From Ptiloglossa arizonensis (lineage: Eukaryota > Arthropoda > Insecta > Hymenoptera > Colletidae): 64,000 bases of DNA. The translations under genes were made by a program, and so were the position numbers. The notes under the pieces were generated by a model, which saw only the letters and a list, made by a program, of their open reading frames with translations, did not search any database and was not told the DNA's origin. Numbering within the stretch: the first letter of the stretch is position 1; each line of letters opens with the position of its first letter. The DNA lies in contig NC_135048.1 of the NCBI RefSeq assembly GCF_051014685.1, forward strand, positions 23,330,543 through 23,394,542. The letters run 5' to 3'. Positions 53,301 to 63,761 of the stretch are shown piece by piece.

Positions 53301-53970
53301 ACAACTGGTCATGTGTGAACTATATGAAAGTTTTTCTTTAATACGCTTTTGAAGTAGAATTTACTGTTGGTAAGTTAGCAGTTGGAAGAAATGTGGGTTT
53401 GATTGATCATAACAAAGTAAATTTGTCTATTTGAACAAAACACGCATTTTCGCTATTAACCAAATTGGTCACATTTATTAATCCAAGCTTATGGCATTGT
53501 GTGAATAAATGGAATGAAGCGTTTACTCCTTCAGTTGTTGTGCTATTTCAACTGTCGACTTAACAATAATGAATAATATTTAATACGTAGCTTTTCTTAT
53601 AAGAGATTTAAAGCATGGATCTACAAGTACATGAGCCAAACATAAAACTGATTGCATAAATATAAATTAGTGGTAGAAATAAACTTACAGTTTTTTATAA
53701 AATATTTCTATTATTTTATCTTGCTCAAACATATTTTTAATAATTCGTATTAATGAATATAATGCTGAAAACAATGTAACAATTTTTTTCTCATTAAAAT
53801 TTATACAATTGGCTATTTAAGTTAATATTTTATGTACTGTTCATATTTTCTTAGGTCCATGTGTTTAACAAATTCAACGTAGTATGATGGGTTATATTAA
53901 TCATATATAACATGTATATTGAAGAACGTTAAGATTTAATAAAAATTTGGTAACTAGGACTTTTTTGTAG
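50366..53970. other. Intergenic between HAUS3 and TRMT5
   Basis: 3.6 kb between divergent genes, likely including 5' UTR exons and an intron of TRMT5. An acceptor TTTTGTAG ends at 53970, just before the TRMT5 coding exon, and donor-like AAAG/GTAAAT near 52883 could pair with it. I recognise no other gene; all open frames are short and low complexity. Confidence 0.4.
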
Positions 53971-54003
53971 GGTACTGTAGTAAAGGATATTAACTGATAT
54001 TAT

Positions 54004-55446
54004 ATGTATACTTATAAGCGTATACCAAAAATATTAGTCAAGCAATGCTTTTGGACTCAATATCGGTTTTATAACACTACAATGACTTCTTTGCTGGTTC
54101 CTGCAGAATCAGTACGAGGAATGACATGTTTGGATCGTACAGCATTCACAACTACTGTGAAATTACCATTTTTAAAGTTTTGTGATATTAAAGTATCAAA
54201 AATAACTCCAATTCTGAAAAAATATTTGTTTAAAATAAGAAACTTCAAAGCGATTCAAAATACAAATAATGTAACTACTGTGTATTTGAATCCAATGTTG
54301 ATAAAAACTTTTGAAGACTTCTCAGAAAATGATAGACAGAAACTGTCAGGATTATATGAACAATTTGGAATAACAAATTTAACTCTGAAGTATGATAATT
54401 GGCATTCTAATGATATATTGAAAGCTATTTTGCCTGAAGGAATTGAAGTTCCGACTTCATATAGTTTAGTAGGTCATATTGTGCACTTAAATCTACGCGA
54501 TATGCATTTACCATACAAGACTATTATTGGGCAGGTTTTTCTTGATACTATTTCAATTGCTCGAACAGTTGTGAACAAGATGAATACTATTGATACAACA
54601 TTTAGACACTTCACTATGGAAATCCTTGCAGGTGACAAGGATACTATTACAGTAACAAAAGAAAATGGTTATACATATGAGTTTGACTTTTCTCAAGTTT
54701 ATTGGAATCCTCGATTATCTACAGAGCATACAAATTTAATAAAACTTATGAAATGTAATGATACTTTATATGATGTATTTGCTGGAGTTGGACCATTTGC
54801 TATTCCTGCTGCACGTATAGGAATTAAAGTATTTGCAAATGATTTAAATCCTGCATCTTATAAATGGCTTCAAAAAAATGCTGTTACTAATAAAGTTAAA
54901 ACTAATTTCAAATCTTTTAACATGGATGGCAGAGAGTTTATAAAAAACATTGTTAAAGCTGATATTTTAAACAGACGAGTTAATAACGAAATTGGTTCTG
55001 AACACATAGTAATGAATTTACCAAGTCTTGCTATTGAATTTTTAGACGTGTTATTTGATTGTTTTAATGAAGATGAAATAAAAAAAGTGTGTTGCCAACC
55101 GCCAATCATACATTTATACTGCTTTGTAAAAGCAAACAAAGGAGAAGATGCTTGTAGACTTGGACAATTGTTGGTAGAACAAAAATTAAATTGTGCACTC
55201 AATAATTCTTTGATTAATTTACACAATGTTAGAAATGTTTCTCCATACAAAGAAATGATTCGTGTATCATTTCTATTAACACAAAGCATTTTAAAAGGCG
55301 AGGAGCCAGCAATGAAGAAATTGAAAATGGAAAATAATTCAAATATATCTGTAAATGATAATATTGTAGAAAACAATGGGAAAGAACAAGGGACCACAAA
55401 AGAATCAGAAGAACAAGAATGTATTCAAAGTAGCAACAGTTCGTAG
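54004..55446 (+). CDS. TRMT5: tRNA (guanine37-N1)-methyltransferase TRMT5
   Basis: Class I SAM methyltransferase that makes m1G37 next to the anticodon and prevents +1 frameshifting. One coding exon, 480 residues. Domains: a D1-like N-terminal region, then the Rossmann catalytic domain with YWNPRLSTEH just upstream, the SAM loop DVFAGVGPFAIPAARIG at about 257-273, FANDLNPASY at about 279-288, and the NLP motif MNLPSLAIEFL near 336. The first 26 residues are basic and lack acidic residues, fitting a mitochondrial presequence; a second Met (27, base 54082) could start a cytosolic or nuclear form. The last ~40 residues are polar and non-conserved in look, and their DNA also encodes the start of RBIS in another frame. 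Confidence 0.95.
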   Translation: MYTYKRIPKILVKQCFWTQYRFYNTTMTSLLVPAESVRGMTCLDRTAFTTTVKLPFLKFCDIKVSKITPILKKYLFKIRNFKAIQNTNNVTTVYLNPMLIKTFEDFSENDRQKLSGLYEQFGITNLTLKYDNWHSNDILKAILPEGIEVPTSYSLVGHIVHLNLRDMHLPYKTIIGQVFLDTISIARTVVNKMNTIDTTFRHFTMEILAGDKDTITVTKENGYTYEFDFSQVYWNPRLSTEHTNLIKLMKCNDTLYDVFAGVGPFAIPAARIGIKVFANDLNPASYKWLQKNAVTNKVKTNFKSFNMDGREFIKNIVKADILNRRVNNEIGSEHIVMNLPSLAIEFLDVLFDCFNEDEIKKVCCQPPIIHLYCFVKANKGEDACRLGQLLVEQKLNCALNNSLINLHNVRNVSPYKEMIRVSFLLTQSILKGEEPAMKKLKMENNSNISVNDNIVENNGKEQGTTKESEEQECIQSSNSS

Positions 55447-55856
55447 TGTCAAATTAAAGGCAAAAGCACAAAAGGTGGTGACCAATTTGAAAAAAGTAAG
55501 TGAATTCTTACAAACAGTGCACTAATAATAACATGTTTAAATACAATTGATGTGTAATATATATAAGGTTGATTCATATTGTATCATATATAATTGTGTG
55601 AACATAGTGCAATTTCTCATGCAATTCTTCTTCGTTTCAATAGTTGGATTTAAAAGGAAGTAAAACAATCAAAGGCTGCAAGGATAAAATAGCTCAAATA
55701 GATCAACAACTTCAGGAATTACAGAAAGCAGTATATCAGCCTAAATCAAATATGAAGATAGATAGTACAAAGCATGGAAAAAAGAAGAAAAAACATAATA
55801 GAGTACCAATACAAACAGATGTAACAACATCCCTGGTTGAACAAATGCAAATTTGA
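55376..55856 (+). CDS. RBIS: Ribosomal biogenesis factor (RBIS/C8orf59-like)
   Basis: Homolog of the small nucleolar 60S assembly factor RBIS. Two exons, 55376-55495 and 55644-55856, 110 residues (human 100), GT-AG, phase 0. The start reads MGKNKGPQKNQKNKNVFKVA and is followed by VKLKAKAQKVVTNLKK, which matches the human MAKNKLRGPKSRNVFHIA... K-A-K-VTTNLKK pattern; the end has TTSLVEQM, like the vertebrate TRLMALL tail. The second exon adds a Gln-rich helix and a KHGKKKKKHNR basic patch. The ATG context AACAATGG is strong. The first 71 bases lie inside TRMT5 coding sequence, one frame over. It may be expressed from its own promoter or from a shared transcript. Confidence 0.88.
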
Positions 55857-57117
55857 TAAACACTTTTAAGATAGTATCTAAGATGTTTCTAATATATCAT
55901 TATCATTTATGAATAAAGCTATCTAGAAATACTAATTTACTTCATGGGATATAACAAAAATATTGTAAGCACTATTTTATGTAAGTTTTCATTAAATAGA
56001 TCTTGTAATATAAAATAAATATAATTAAAGATGAAAATGTTTTACGGGCCACTTCTTATCACCTAATTTTTATCCTAATTACTTATTTAAGAAGGAAATA
56101 CATTTAATTGATGACAAAATTTCATGACTTTTTATATACAGGACAGAAGCAAACAAAGAGTAAGCTACACCTGTGGCCTAGTTTTGTAGCATCCTGGGGC
56201 ATGTGTCACATTGACACATTTCAGATAGATATTCAATAAATGTACTTTTAATAATTGTTTTACAAAGAAAGAGGAAAATAAAATAAAAATGATAGAAGAA
56301 AATAATGTTATGACTTGAAAAATCTCGATTTTTAAAACTTCAGCTCCACTCTGTTTAAGACATTGCCGCGCAACAAGTGTTTAAACTACCTTACTAAACA
56401 GGATGCAAAAGAAATTATTTTTGCTTTAATTACTTTTTCATTCCCTCTGATGGACAAAATTATCATAAGTGTAATGTACAATTATTCATTACCTATACGA
56501 GATTTTTCGAGTCTTAACATTCTTTTTGCTTTATTATTTTTATTTTATTTTCCTCTTTATTTGTGGGGCAATGATGTACATTTATTGAGATTATTCACCC
56601 AACTCTATTGGTGCCTTTGCAGTTAAACGCTTGTTGGTGTTTTATTACGGAGAACCAATTGTTTTTATAATTTATCTCGCGGGCTTATGAAGTAAGTAGT
56701 GTCGCGGCACGAAACGTCAGGACATGCAACACGTGTCGCAGCGTGCTACGCAACTGTTAAATAGGCCTTTTCTTGCTCTTTGTTTGTGACTCACAGACAA
56801 AACAGATCTCAATAGCATTTTTAATTTATGTTTTCGTAATCCTTGTCACTTATGCTTTCAATATGTATAAAAAAAGCCGTTCAATTTTGGTATCAATTCA
56901 ATGTGTTTCCTGTAAGTATAATCATGCATCTAAAAATAAAGTACTATTTATTTAATGATAACTACATTATTGCTCTCACTGCTCAGTATTAAGTTCTAAG
57001 TGGAGGGAGAAGCTTTAATTATATTAATTATATTATACAAAATATGTTTAAAAAATATAGGAAAATTTAATCACATTATTATTTATACAAATTTATTTCA
57101 ATTCACTTAGGAAAACT
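55857..57117. other. Intergenic between RBIS and FLAD1
   Basis: Holds the RBIS 3' flank and the FLAD1 promoter region. A perfect 8-bp inverted repeat ATGTGTCA-CAT-TGACACAT lies at 56201-56219. A more GC-rich patch at 56680-56760 may be the FLAD1 promoter or first exon; an acceptor TTAG ends at 57111, seven bases before the coding start. Short frames at 56363 and 56773 are not credible genes. Confidence 0.45.
55912..55917 (+). terminator. Poly(A) signal for RBIS (and possibly TRMT5)
   Basis: AATAAA 56 bases after the RBIS stop. I see no good canonical signal between the TRMT5 stop and the RBIS second exon, so both could end here. Confidence 0.5.
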
Positions 57118-60048
57118 ATGATGGAGGTCCATACTGCAGGCTTGATTGTTATAGGAGATGAAATTCTACGTGGACAAATTATAGATACAAATACATCTTA
57201 TTTGGCAAAAAAATTGCGAGCTTCTGGTATTAAACTTCTAAAAGTAATAGTGATTCCTGATATTGTACGTATTAATTTATTATTATCTTTATATAAAATA
57301 TCCAAAATTGAAATATCGCTACAAAGCATAATTAACTATAATTATTGTACTTAAAAATTGTATAAAGTTTAATACTTAATCTAATACTGAAGGTAGTAAA
57401 TGCTATTTAATATTCTGATATTTTATGTTTTAGTTACACGAATTTAAAAACATTTTAGAATTTCAAGCTGTATATTTTCAATATCAAAATTTAAAAAATA
57501 TATTTCTTAAAGTGTAATAATATGGAAGTATAAGTTTCATATGGTTTTATATTATGCATAATGTAGCTTTTTGTGTTAGGCAGATGAAATTGCAAAGACT
57601 GTATCTGTTGCTTCTGAAGAATATTCTGTTGTATTTACATCTGGTGGTGTTGGACCCACAGATGATGATGTAACGTATAAAGGTGTGGCTAAAGGTTTAG
57701 GACTAAAACTTGAACCACACCCAGAATTAGTTGAGTTTCTCACAAATTCCTTTCCTGGTGAAAAAGAAGCTCAACGTCTAGCTATTGTACCAAGCCCTTG
57801 TGAACTTATTTACGTTCCTTCAGAGAGTAAGTGAACTACTAAATAACAAATTTAGAAAACAATTTTATGTTGATTTATATATTTACTAATGAATGTATGG
57901 CTAATAAAAGTAATAAAAGTAATAATTTTCAGAAAAATATGCTGTTATAACAGTAAAAAATGTGTTTGTATTACCAGGCTCTCCAAAATATTTTGAGCCT
58001 GCTGTTGATGTAATAGTATCTCAATTAAAAGGATCAAGTCCTTTACACTTTGAGTATGTAGATATTAATTTATGTGAATTTTCTATTGTGAAAATTTTGG
58101 ATGAACATTCAGAACGTTGGAGAAATAAAGTTAGTATTGGTAGTTATCCTCAAACAACGGATGAATGTTTGACAAGAATTACATTAGAGGGAAAGGAAGA
58201 ACATGTTTTAGAATTAAAAGGAGAACTTTTATATTCTTTACCAATTCAAAAGATACAAAATTTAGAAAATGGATTTACCAATTACCATGCAAGGCGTGTT
58301 CTTGAAGATGCTGATAACCAAGCACATGTGAAATGTGCTTTGCAAATTGTACAAGAATGTTACAAAAAGTAAGTGTATTAAAATAAAACTATGTATTTTT
58401 TATATTTAAGTCTAGCAGAGAATAACAAACATTATCACTTAAAATTATTATCCCATTTAAATTTTATTTTTAAAAAAATATTAATATGTGTAATATTAAT
58501 ATTTTAAAGCTTTAGTTATTGTAAAAATTATGGCCAAAAGATAAGTAAAGCTTATAATTTATTTTTTATGCAACCGTATATGTTCATTAGTTATGAGCTT
58601 GGAATAATTGTTACCAATCTTTATCTCTAAATAAATGGTTTTCATTGAGACTTTCATTTTATTATATTTATAAAAAATTTTTATTTCTGCACAGCCTATT
58701 ACACTAAAAATGTGATAAAATAAAATTTATACTTTTTTACACTGTTAATGAATGTGATACACTTCAAAAAGACTAAAAGAATTTTGAAAAGTAGTTCCAA
58801 AAATAATATACTTATACCCTAATATTGTTTAAAGCAAACTCTGATAACAGTATAGACAAAAGTTAAGTTTTGTTGTTATTCATAACTTTTATACATGTTA
58901 AAATTTTGTACATACTGAGTACAATCATAAATTTGTAATGATTAAAGGGTTTATGTAATATGTTATGAATGGTAATGTATGTAGCTTTTAGAGAAAATAC
59001 TATTTATTTTACAAAATGAGTTATTGAACATTCTAGTTCAATCAATATTTTTGTGTGTATATGTTTAGATATAAACCAGAAGATACTTTTATAAGTTACA
59101 ATGGTGGGAAGGATTGTACAGTGGTTTTACATTTGGTTGCCTCTGTTGCGAAATTACAAAATATTCCATCGTTATTATGTTTATGTGTAAGGGCAGATCC
59201 ATTTCCAGAGGTAACTACAAATTAAAAGTTATTGTGATCAATATATTTTTACACTATTTCATACTAAGACAATGAATTTGAAATTCATATATCTATATTA
59301 TAGTATTAACATGTTAGAGAAACTCTATGAAGTATTGACAAACAAATTATAAAATTTCATTTTAAACAAAAAGAAATTGTTTTCATCTTTTGATAATGCT
59401 CTTCGCAAAGTCATATAAATACATAGCAAACATTTGTATATAATTCTAAAACTAGAGAAAATATTTTAAATGATAGAAAGTTAAAAAATATTTTTAAATA
59501 TTTGTATAAGTTCAAATATTTAATAAAAACGCAATGTTTGTATTATATTTATTGTACAAAATGTACATAATTTTCAAATATATTTTTAGGTGGATTCTTT
59601 TTTGGAGAAAGCTACTCAGTATTATAGTTTAAAATTAGTGAAAAAAAAATATCCTATGCAGCCAGCATTACAATCGTTCTTAAATGAAAGAAAGAACTTA
59701 AAAGGAACCTTTATGGGAATGAGGAAGAGTGATCCTGGTTCAGAAAATTTGGAACCTTTTACACAAACCAGTGAAGGGTGGCCAAATTTAGTTCGTGTAA
59801 ATCCTATTTTAAACTGGACGTATGATCAAGTGTGGAAATTTTTGTTAAAACACAACGTACCATATTGTCCGTTGTACGATAAAGGATATACAAGTTTAGG
59901 AACGAAATCAACTACAATACCAAATCCGCAATTACAGGATCCTAATCATCCGTCGTCTTATTTTCCAGCTTACACTTTAACTGATGTGTCTGCTGAGAGG
60001 CAAGGCAGAGTATATAGTTCTGCGAATAAAGAATCCACATCAAATTAA
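57118..60048 (+). CDS. FLAD1: FAD synthase
   Basis: Makes FAD from FMN and ATP. Five exons: 57118-57264, 57580-57826, 57933-58368, 59069-59210, 59590-60048; 476 residues (cytosolic human form about 490). The N-terminal molybdopterin-binding-like domain starts with AGLIVIGDEILRGQIIDTNT and includes FTSGGVGPTDDDVTYKGVAK and VFVLPGSPKYF; in animals this domain has FAD hydrolase activity. The C-terminal PAPS-reductase-like adenylyltransferase domain has SYNGGKDCTVVLHLV, MGMRKSDPG and NWTYDQVWKFLLKHNVPYC with CPLYDKGYTSLG, all expected FADS motifs. Two ATGs stand in tandem (57118, 57121). No mitochondrial presequence is visible; such a form would need an upstream exon. Confidence 0.96.
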
Positions 60049-60067
60049 TCAAGTATTTAATTAATTA

Positions 60068-60073
60068 AATAAA
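60068..60073 (+). terminator. Poly(A) signal for FLAD1
   Basis: AATAAA 20 bases after the stop codon. Confidence 0.45.
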
Positions 60074-60505
60074 CTATTCACGACTGTAGCTATTTTGTTT
60101 CGTTATAGAAAAAATGTAATTAGAAAAATATGAAAATAATAAAAATCTGGTGAGTAATTTAAAAATTGTGCGCTAATAATTCTCATTTGTTCAGAAACAT
60201 AGATCTATGAGAGTAAAGCTTAATGAATTTTATTTTAAAATATGAGAGTTTTGCTATATTGTTCCTAAATGAAATACATTAAAAACTAAAAGTTCCATTA
60301 ACGTTTATCAATTTATTCTATATCGAAAATATTGTGACACGATATTAAGGATCCCAATTTTTAAAAAAATGTTCCACTCTTGTTGGAATCGGAATCTCGA
60401 CTGATGATCTGCACGACTAACTCCTATGACTTTGACGCACGTTTCTGCTGACTAAGAGCAATCAGGGGATGATCCCCGGCTGATCTCCGTACGAAGCCAG
60501 CAAAG
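60074..60505. other. Upstream region of the UV opsin gene
   Basis: AT-rich up to about 60350, then distinctly GC-richer toward the opsin promoter. Apart from the promoter elements listed separately, nothing is recognised. Confidence 0.45.
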
Positions 60506-60517
60506 CTAACGGATTAG
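60506..60517 (+). promoter_or_regulatory. RCSI/P3-like opsin promoter element (candidate)
   Basis: CTAACGGATTAG, an imperfect palindrome of homeodomain half-sites (CTAA/TTAG), about 30 bp upstream of the TATA box. Insect rhodopsin promoters have an RCSI site (Pax6/homeodomain palindrome) in this position. The spacing between half-sites is one base shorter than the usual P3 form, so this is tentative. Confidence 0.35.
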
Positions 60518-60546
60518 GGTTTCGTCGGTTCAAGGGGGTAGAACGG

Positions 60547-60553
60547 TATAAAA
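60547..60553 (+). promoter_or_regulatory. TATA box of the UV opsin gene
   Basis: TATAAAA, 55 bases before the start codon at 60608. It implies transcription starting near 60575-60580 and a very short 5' UTR, the usual insect opsin arrangement. Confidence 0.7.
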
Positions 60554-60607
60554 TAGCTGGCTGATCAACTGTATCAAGGAGAGGGGCTGGCAGACGGAGT
60601 GACCAAC

Positions 60608-63155
60608 ATGTCCAACGATAGTGTTCATTGGGAGGCACGATACCTACCAGCAGGACCACCACGTTTGCTGGGATGGAACGTTCCCGCTGAAGAAATAGTT
60701 CATATACCCGAACATTGGCTGGTCTATCCCGAGCCGAACCCCTCCCTTCATTATTTATTGGCCCTCTTGTACATCCTTTTTACATTCCTTGCTTTACTTG
60801 GGAATGGTTTGGTGATATGGATCTTTATCGCGTAAGTCATCTTTGTCGATAAATTTATTTCTCTTACCATGTATACCATCGTATTGGTTGGTTATTTATT
60901 CGATATTGTGTATGTATGTATAAAAATTTTAGATTTTCCTTGTGAACGTTTAAATAGTTTGAAATTAAAAATTAAATCATCAACCGTGATGAACCGTACT
61001 AATTGTTTCTCGTTTTTTCTTTTATTCTTTTTTGCCCCAAGTGCCAAATCACTAAGGACACCTTCGAATATGTTTGTCGTGAACCTGGCGATTTGCGATT
61101 TCTTCATGATGATCAAAGCACCTATCTTTATATACAACGCCTTCAATACTGGCTTCGCTACAGGCCACATTGGGTGTCAAATATTCGCATTCATCGGCTC
61201 CCTAACTGGCATCGGTGCGGGAATGACGAATGCAGCAATAGCGTATGATAGATACAGGTAATGTGGAAACTTCATTTATATTTAAACGAACAGTGAAAAC
61301 TTCCGTTCGGAAGTAATTAAGAAACTGCTTGGGCGCGTAACGCAGGAGTTCCGTTTGTATGAAAAACGCGATCGGAACGGTCAACATTAATAAAGTATAC
61401 GAGAAGTAATAATAAATATAAATATCGTGAAAATTATTTAACGCAGCAGGTTTCTTAGCTCGAAAGAAAATCGTTTAATTTCATTTAACTCCCGGAAAGC
61501 TTCTCTTCTTCCTTAAGAGTGACGTTGCAACAACAGTCTGTTGTCCAATGTCCAGCAATAAACGGAATATAAAAATACCGTTTTCGAGGATACTTCAATT
61601 TGCACAGTTCGCTTGAAAACAGAAATCACTTTCTTTTTTTTTTGTCGGTACGAAGTTAGCGATGTATATACTTATTAATAATATATTTTCATTTTAGTAC
61701 AATAGCAAGACCTCTGGATGGCAAGCTATCCCGTGGACAAGTGATACTTTTCATCATGCTGATCTGGACCTATACCATACCTTGGGGTCTGATGCCGGTG
61801 ATGGGAGTATGGGGACGTTTTGTGCCCGAGGGCTTCCTTACGAGTTGTTCCTTCGATTATCTGACCGACTCGAACGAAATACGTAGCTTCGTCACTACTA
61901 TATTCATCTTCTCCTATGCGATTCCGATGACGCTTATTATCTATTACTATAGCCAGATCGTCAGCCACGTCGTGAATCACGAGAAAGCGCTGCGCGAACA
62001 AGCGAAGAAGATGAACGTTGACAGTTTACGGAGTAACGCGAGCACGAACGCTCAAAGCGCCGAGATACGAATAGCGAAGGTACTTGACACGATACCACTC
62101 CCTCTTCGAAGATAATATTTTGACGTTCCCTCGTTTCTTAATTAAACGATAAAGTTTTGAGTCTTTACGTGGCTAGAGCTGTAATAGTGTATGTTTCTAA
62201 AGAGCACGAGAGTTGTCACATTCTTATGTTACAGAAGTTTAAATATTACATAATCGCGTTACGCGGTTATCGGTGAATATTGAGTTATCGTAGAATTCGT
62301 GGAAAGAAATGAATGTCTTCAGACACGACGAAGAAGAGAAAGAAGAAATACGTCGACAACGCTTTGCTCGATGCTATCAAAGGGTGTTTCCTTTGAATGG
62401 ATTCGTAACTTCTTCCGCGTATTTTTGTGCATCTCTTTGAAACAAATACTCTCTTAAGTATACAGTGGGACGGGAATTTCTAGTAAAAATTTATGAAGTT
62501 ATTCCAAGTGTTTATTTACATCGAGTAATAATGTACGATATGTGTTTGTTCGAAGGCTGCCATCACAATCTGTTTCTTGTACATTCTCTCATGGACCCCT
62601 TACGGCGTGATGGCGATGATAGGGGCATTTGGTGACAAAGCACTTTTAACTCCCGGTGTCACGATGATACCGGCATGTACGTGTAAAGCTGTTGCTTGTT
62701 TAGATCCATATGTGTACGCCATAAGTCATCCAAAGTACAGGTAAATTTGTGCACTCAATAGTAACAATGTACTCGAGAATATCGAATACTAAAACATTCC
62801 ATTTATGTTATGATTTTTTGGAATCTCTTTTAAAGCGAGTATAAATTTGAGTGTAAATTCGATGTAAAAAATTTTTGTCGGATACTTGACTGACTTGAAA
62901 GTATTAGTGATATCCAGTTAGTATTTTGTGTTTTCTGACGATCATTAGTGGGAAATTGCATTTTCGTATTTTGTTATAACGATATTGTAACGACGTCGGA
63001 ATCTTCGTTCAGAATCAAACGCGAGAACAAACTAAGATGCATTTGTTTGCAACAGATTGGAACTACAGAAACGATTACCATGGCTGGAACTACAGGAGAA
63101 ACCAATATCGGACACGCAAAGCACCACAACTGAAACTGCACCAGCTTCGGGTTAG
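60608..63155 (+). CDS. UVop: Ultraviolet-sensitive opsin
   Basis: Rhabdomeric Gq-coupled visual pigment of photoreceptors. Five exons: 60608-60831, 61042-61257, 61698-62079, 62556-62740, 63056-63155; 368 residues (honeybee about 371), phases consistent. The start is [20 protein letters not shown], as in bee UV opsins. Seven membrane segments are present; [12 protein letters not shown], the AYDRYS (DRY) motif spanning exons 2 and 3, and [15 protein letters not shown] in loop 3 are standard. Lys in FMMIKAPIF occupies the helix-2 site that in insects marks UV tuning (blue opsins have Glu). The chromophore lysine is in [16 protein letters not shown]. The end TETAPASG is a normal short tail. Coding sequence is GC-richer than the genes to its left. 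Confidence 0.97.
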
Positions 63156-63264
63156 ATTCTAACAGTTTCTTTCTCGAAAACGAACGATAGGGACGTACCT
63201 GGCATTCAAACTTTGTTTTCACTCTATTAAAAATACGTGATCCTTGTATAGCAAAAGCAACTGC

Positions 63265-63270
63265 AATAAA
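63265..63270 (+). terminator. Poly(A) signal for the UV opsin
   Basis: AATAAA about 110 bases after the stop codon. Confidence 0.5.
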
Positions 63271-63287
63271 GCAATTTCCTTGACATA

Positions 63288-63761
63288 TGCGTGCCCTCGA
63301 TTTTTCTTAATATTTACACGTACAGCATGTACAGTATTTGTTCGTCAATGGAATGTAATTTACATTTCCCTTGGAAAACAAGAGTGAAAGATGACGATAA
63401 CGGTTTAGATTATTAAGCATTGAACTAGAACGACCAAATGGTCAAGAAGAAATTTTAAATGGTCGATTTAACGTTATACGAGGGGAGACGGGTAGAGGAA
63501 TGTTGTTAATGATAAATTTCTTGGTATACGTGTACCCACGATTTTCCTTAATATTTATACTCATCGTATGTACACTGTTCGTCAATGGAATGTAATTTAC
63601 ATTTTCCCTAGAAAATAAGAGTGAAAGATAACTATGGTGGTTTAAATTATAAAGCATTAAACTAGAATAATCGTATTAAAATGTACAGGAAGAAATATCA
63701 AGTGTTTGAGTTTTTGTTGGACGGGAAGGATATTATTAATGATAAAGATACTCTTATAAGG
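63288..63761. repeat. Diverged ~237-bp tandem duplication
   Basis: Two adjacent copies, about 63288-63524 and 63525-63761. Shared landmarks keep a spacing of 237: CGTCAATGGAATGTAATTTA at 63343 and 63580, AAGCATT at 63415 and 63652; GAGTGAAAGAT also recurs. The right ends also match (TTAATGATAAA) with small indels. No terminal inverted repeat or coding content is seen. Confidence 0.8.

Noticed and set aside
54004..55856. A single TRMT5-RBIS fusion protein
   Set aside because: The two frames differ, TRMT5 has its own stop at 55444-55446, and RBIS has its own well-placed ATG; no splice site joins them in frame.
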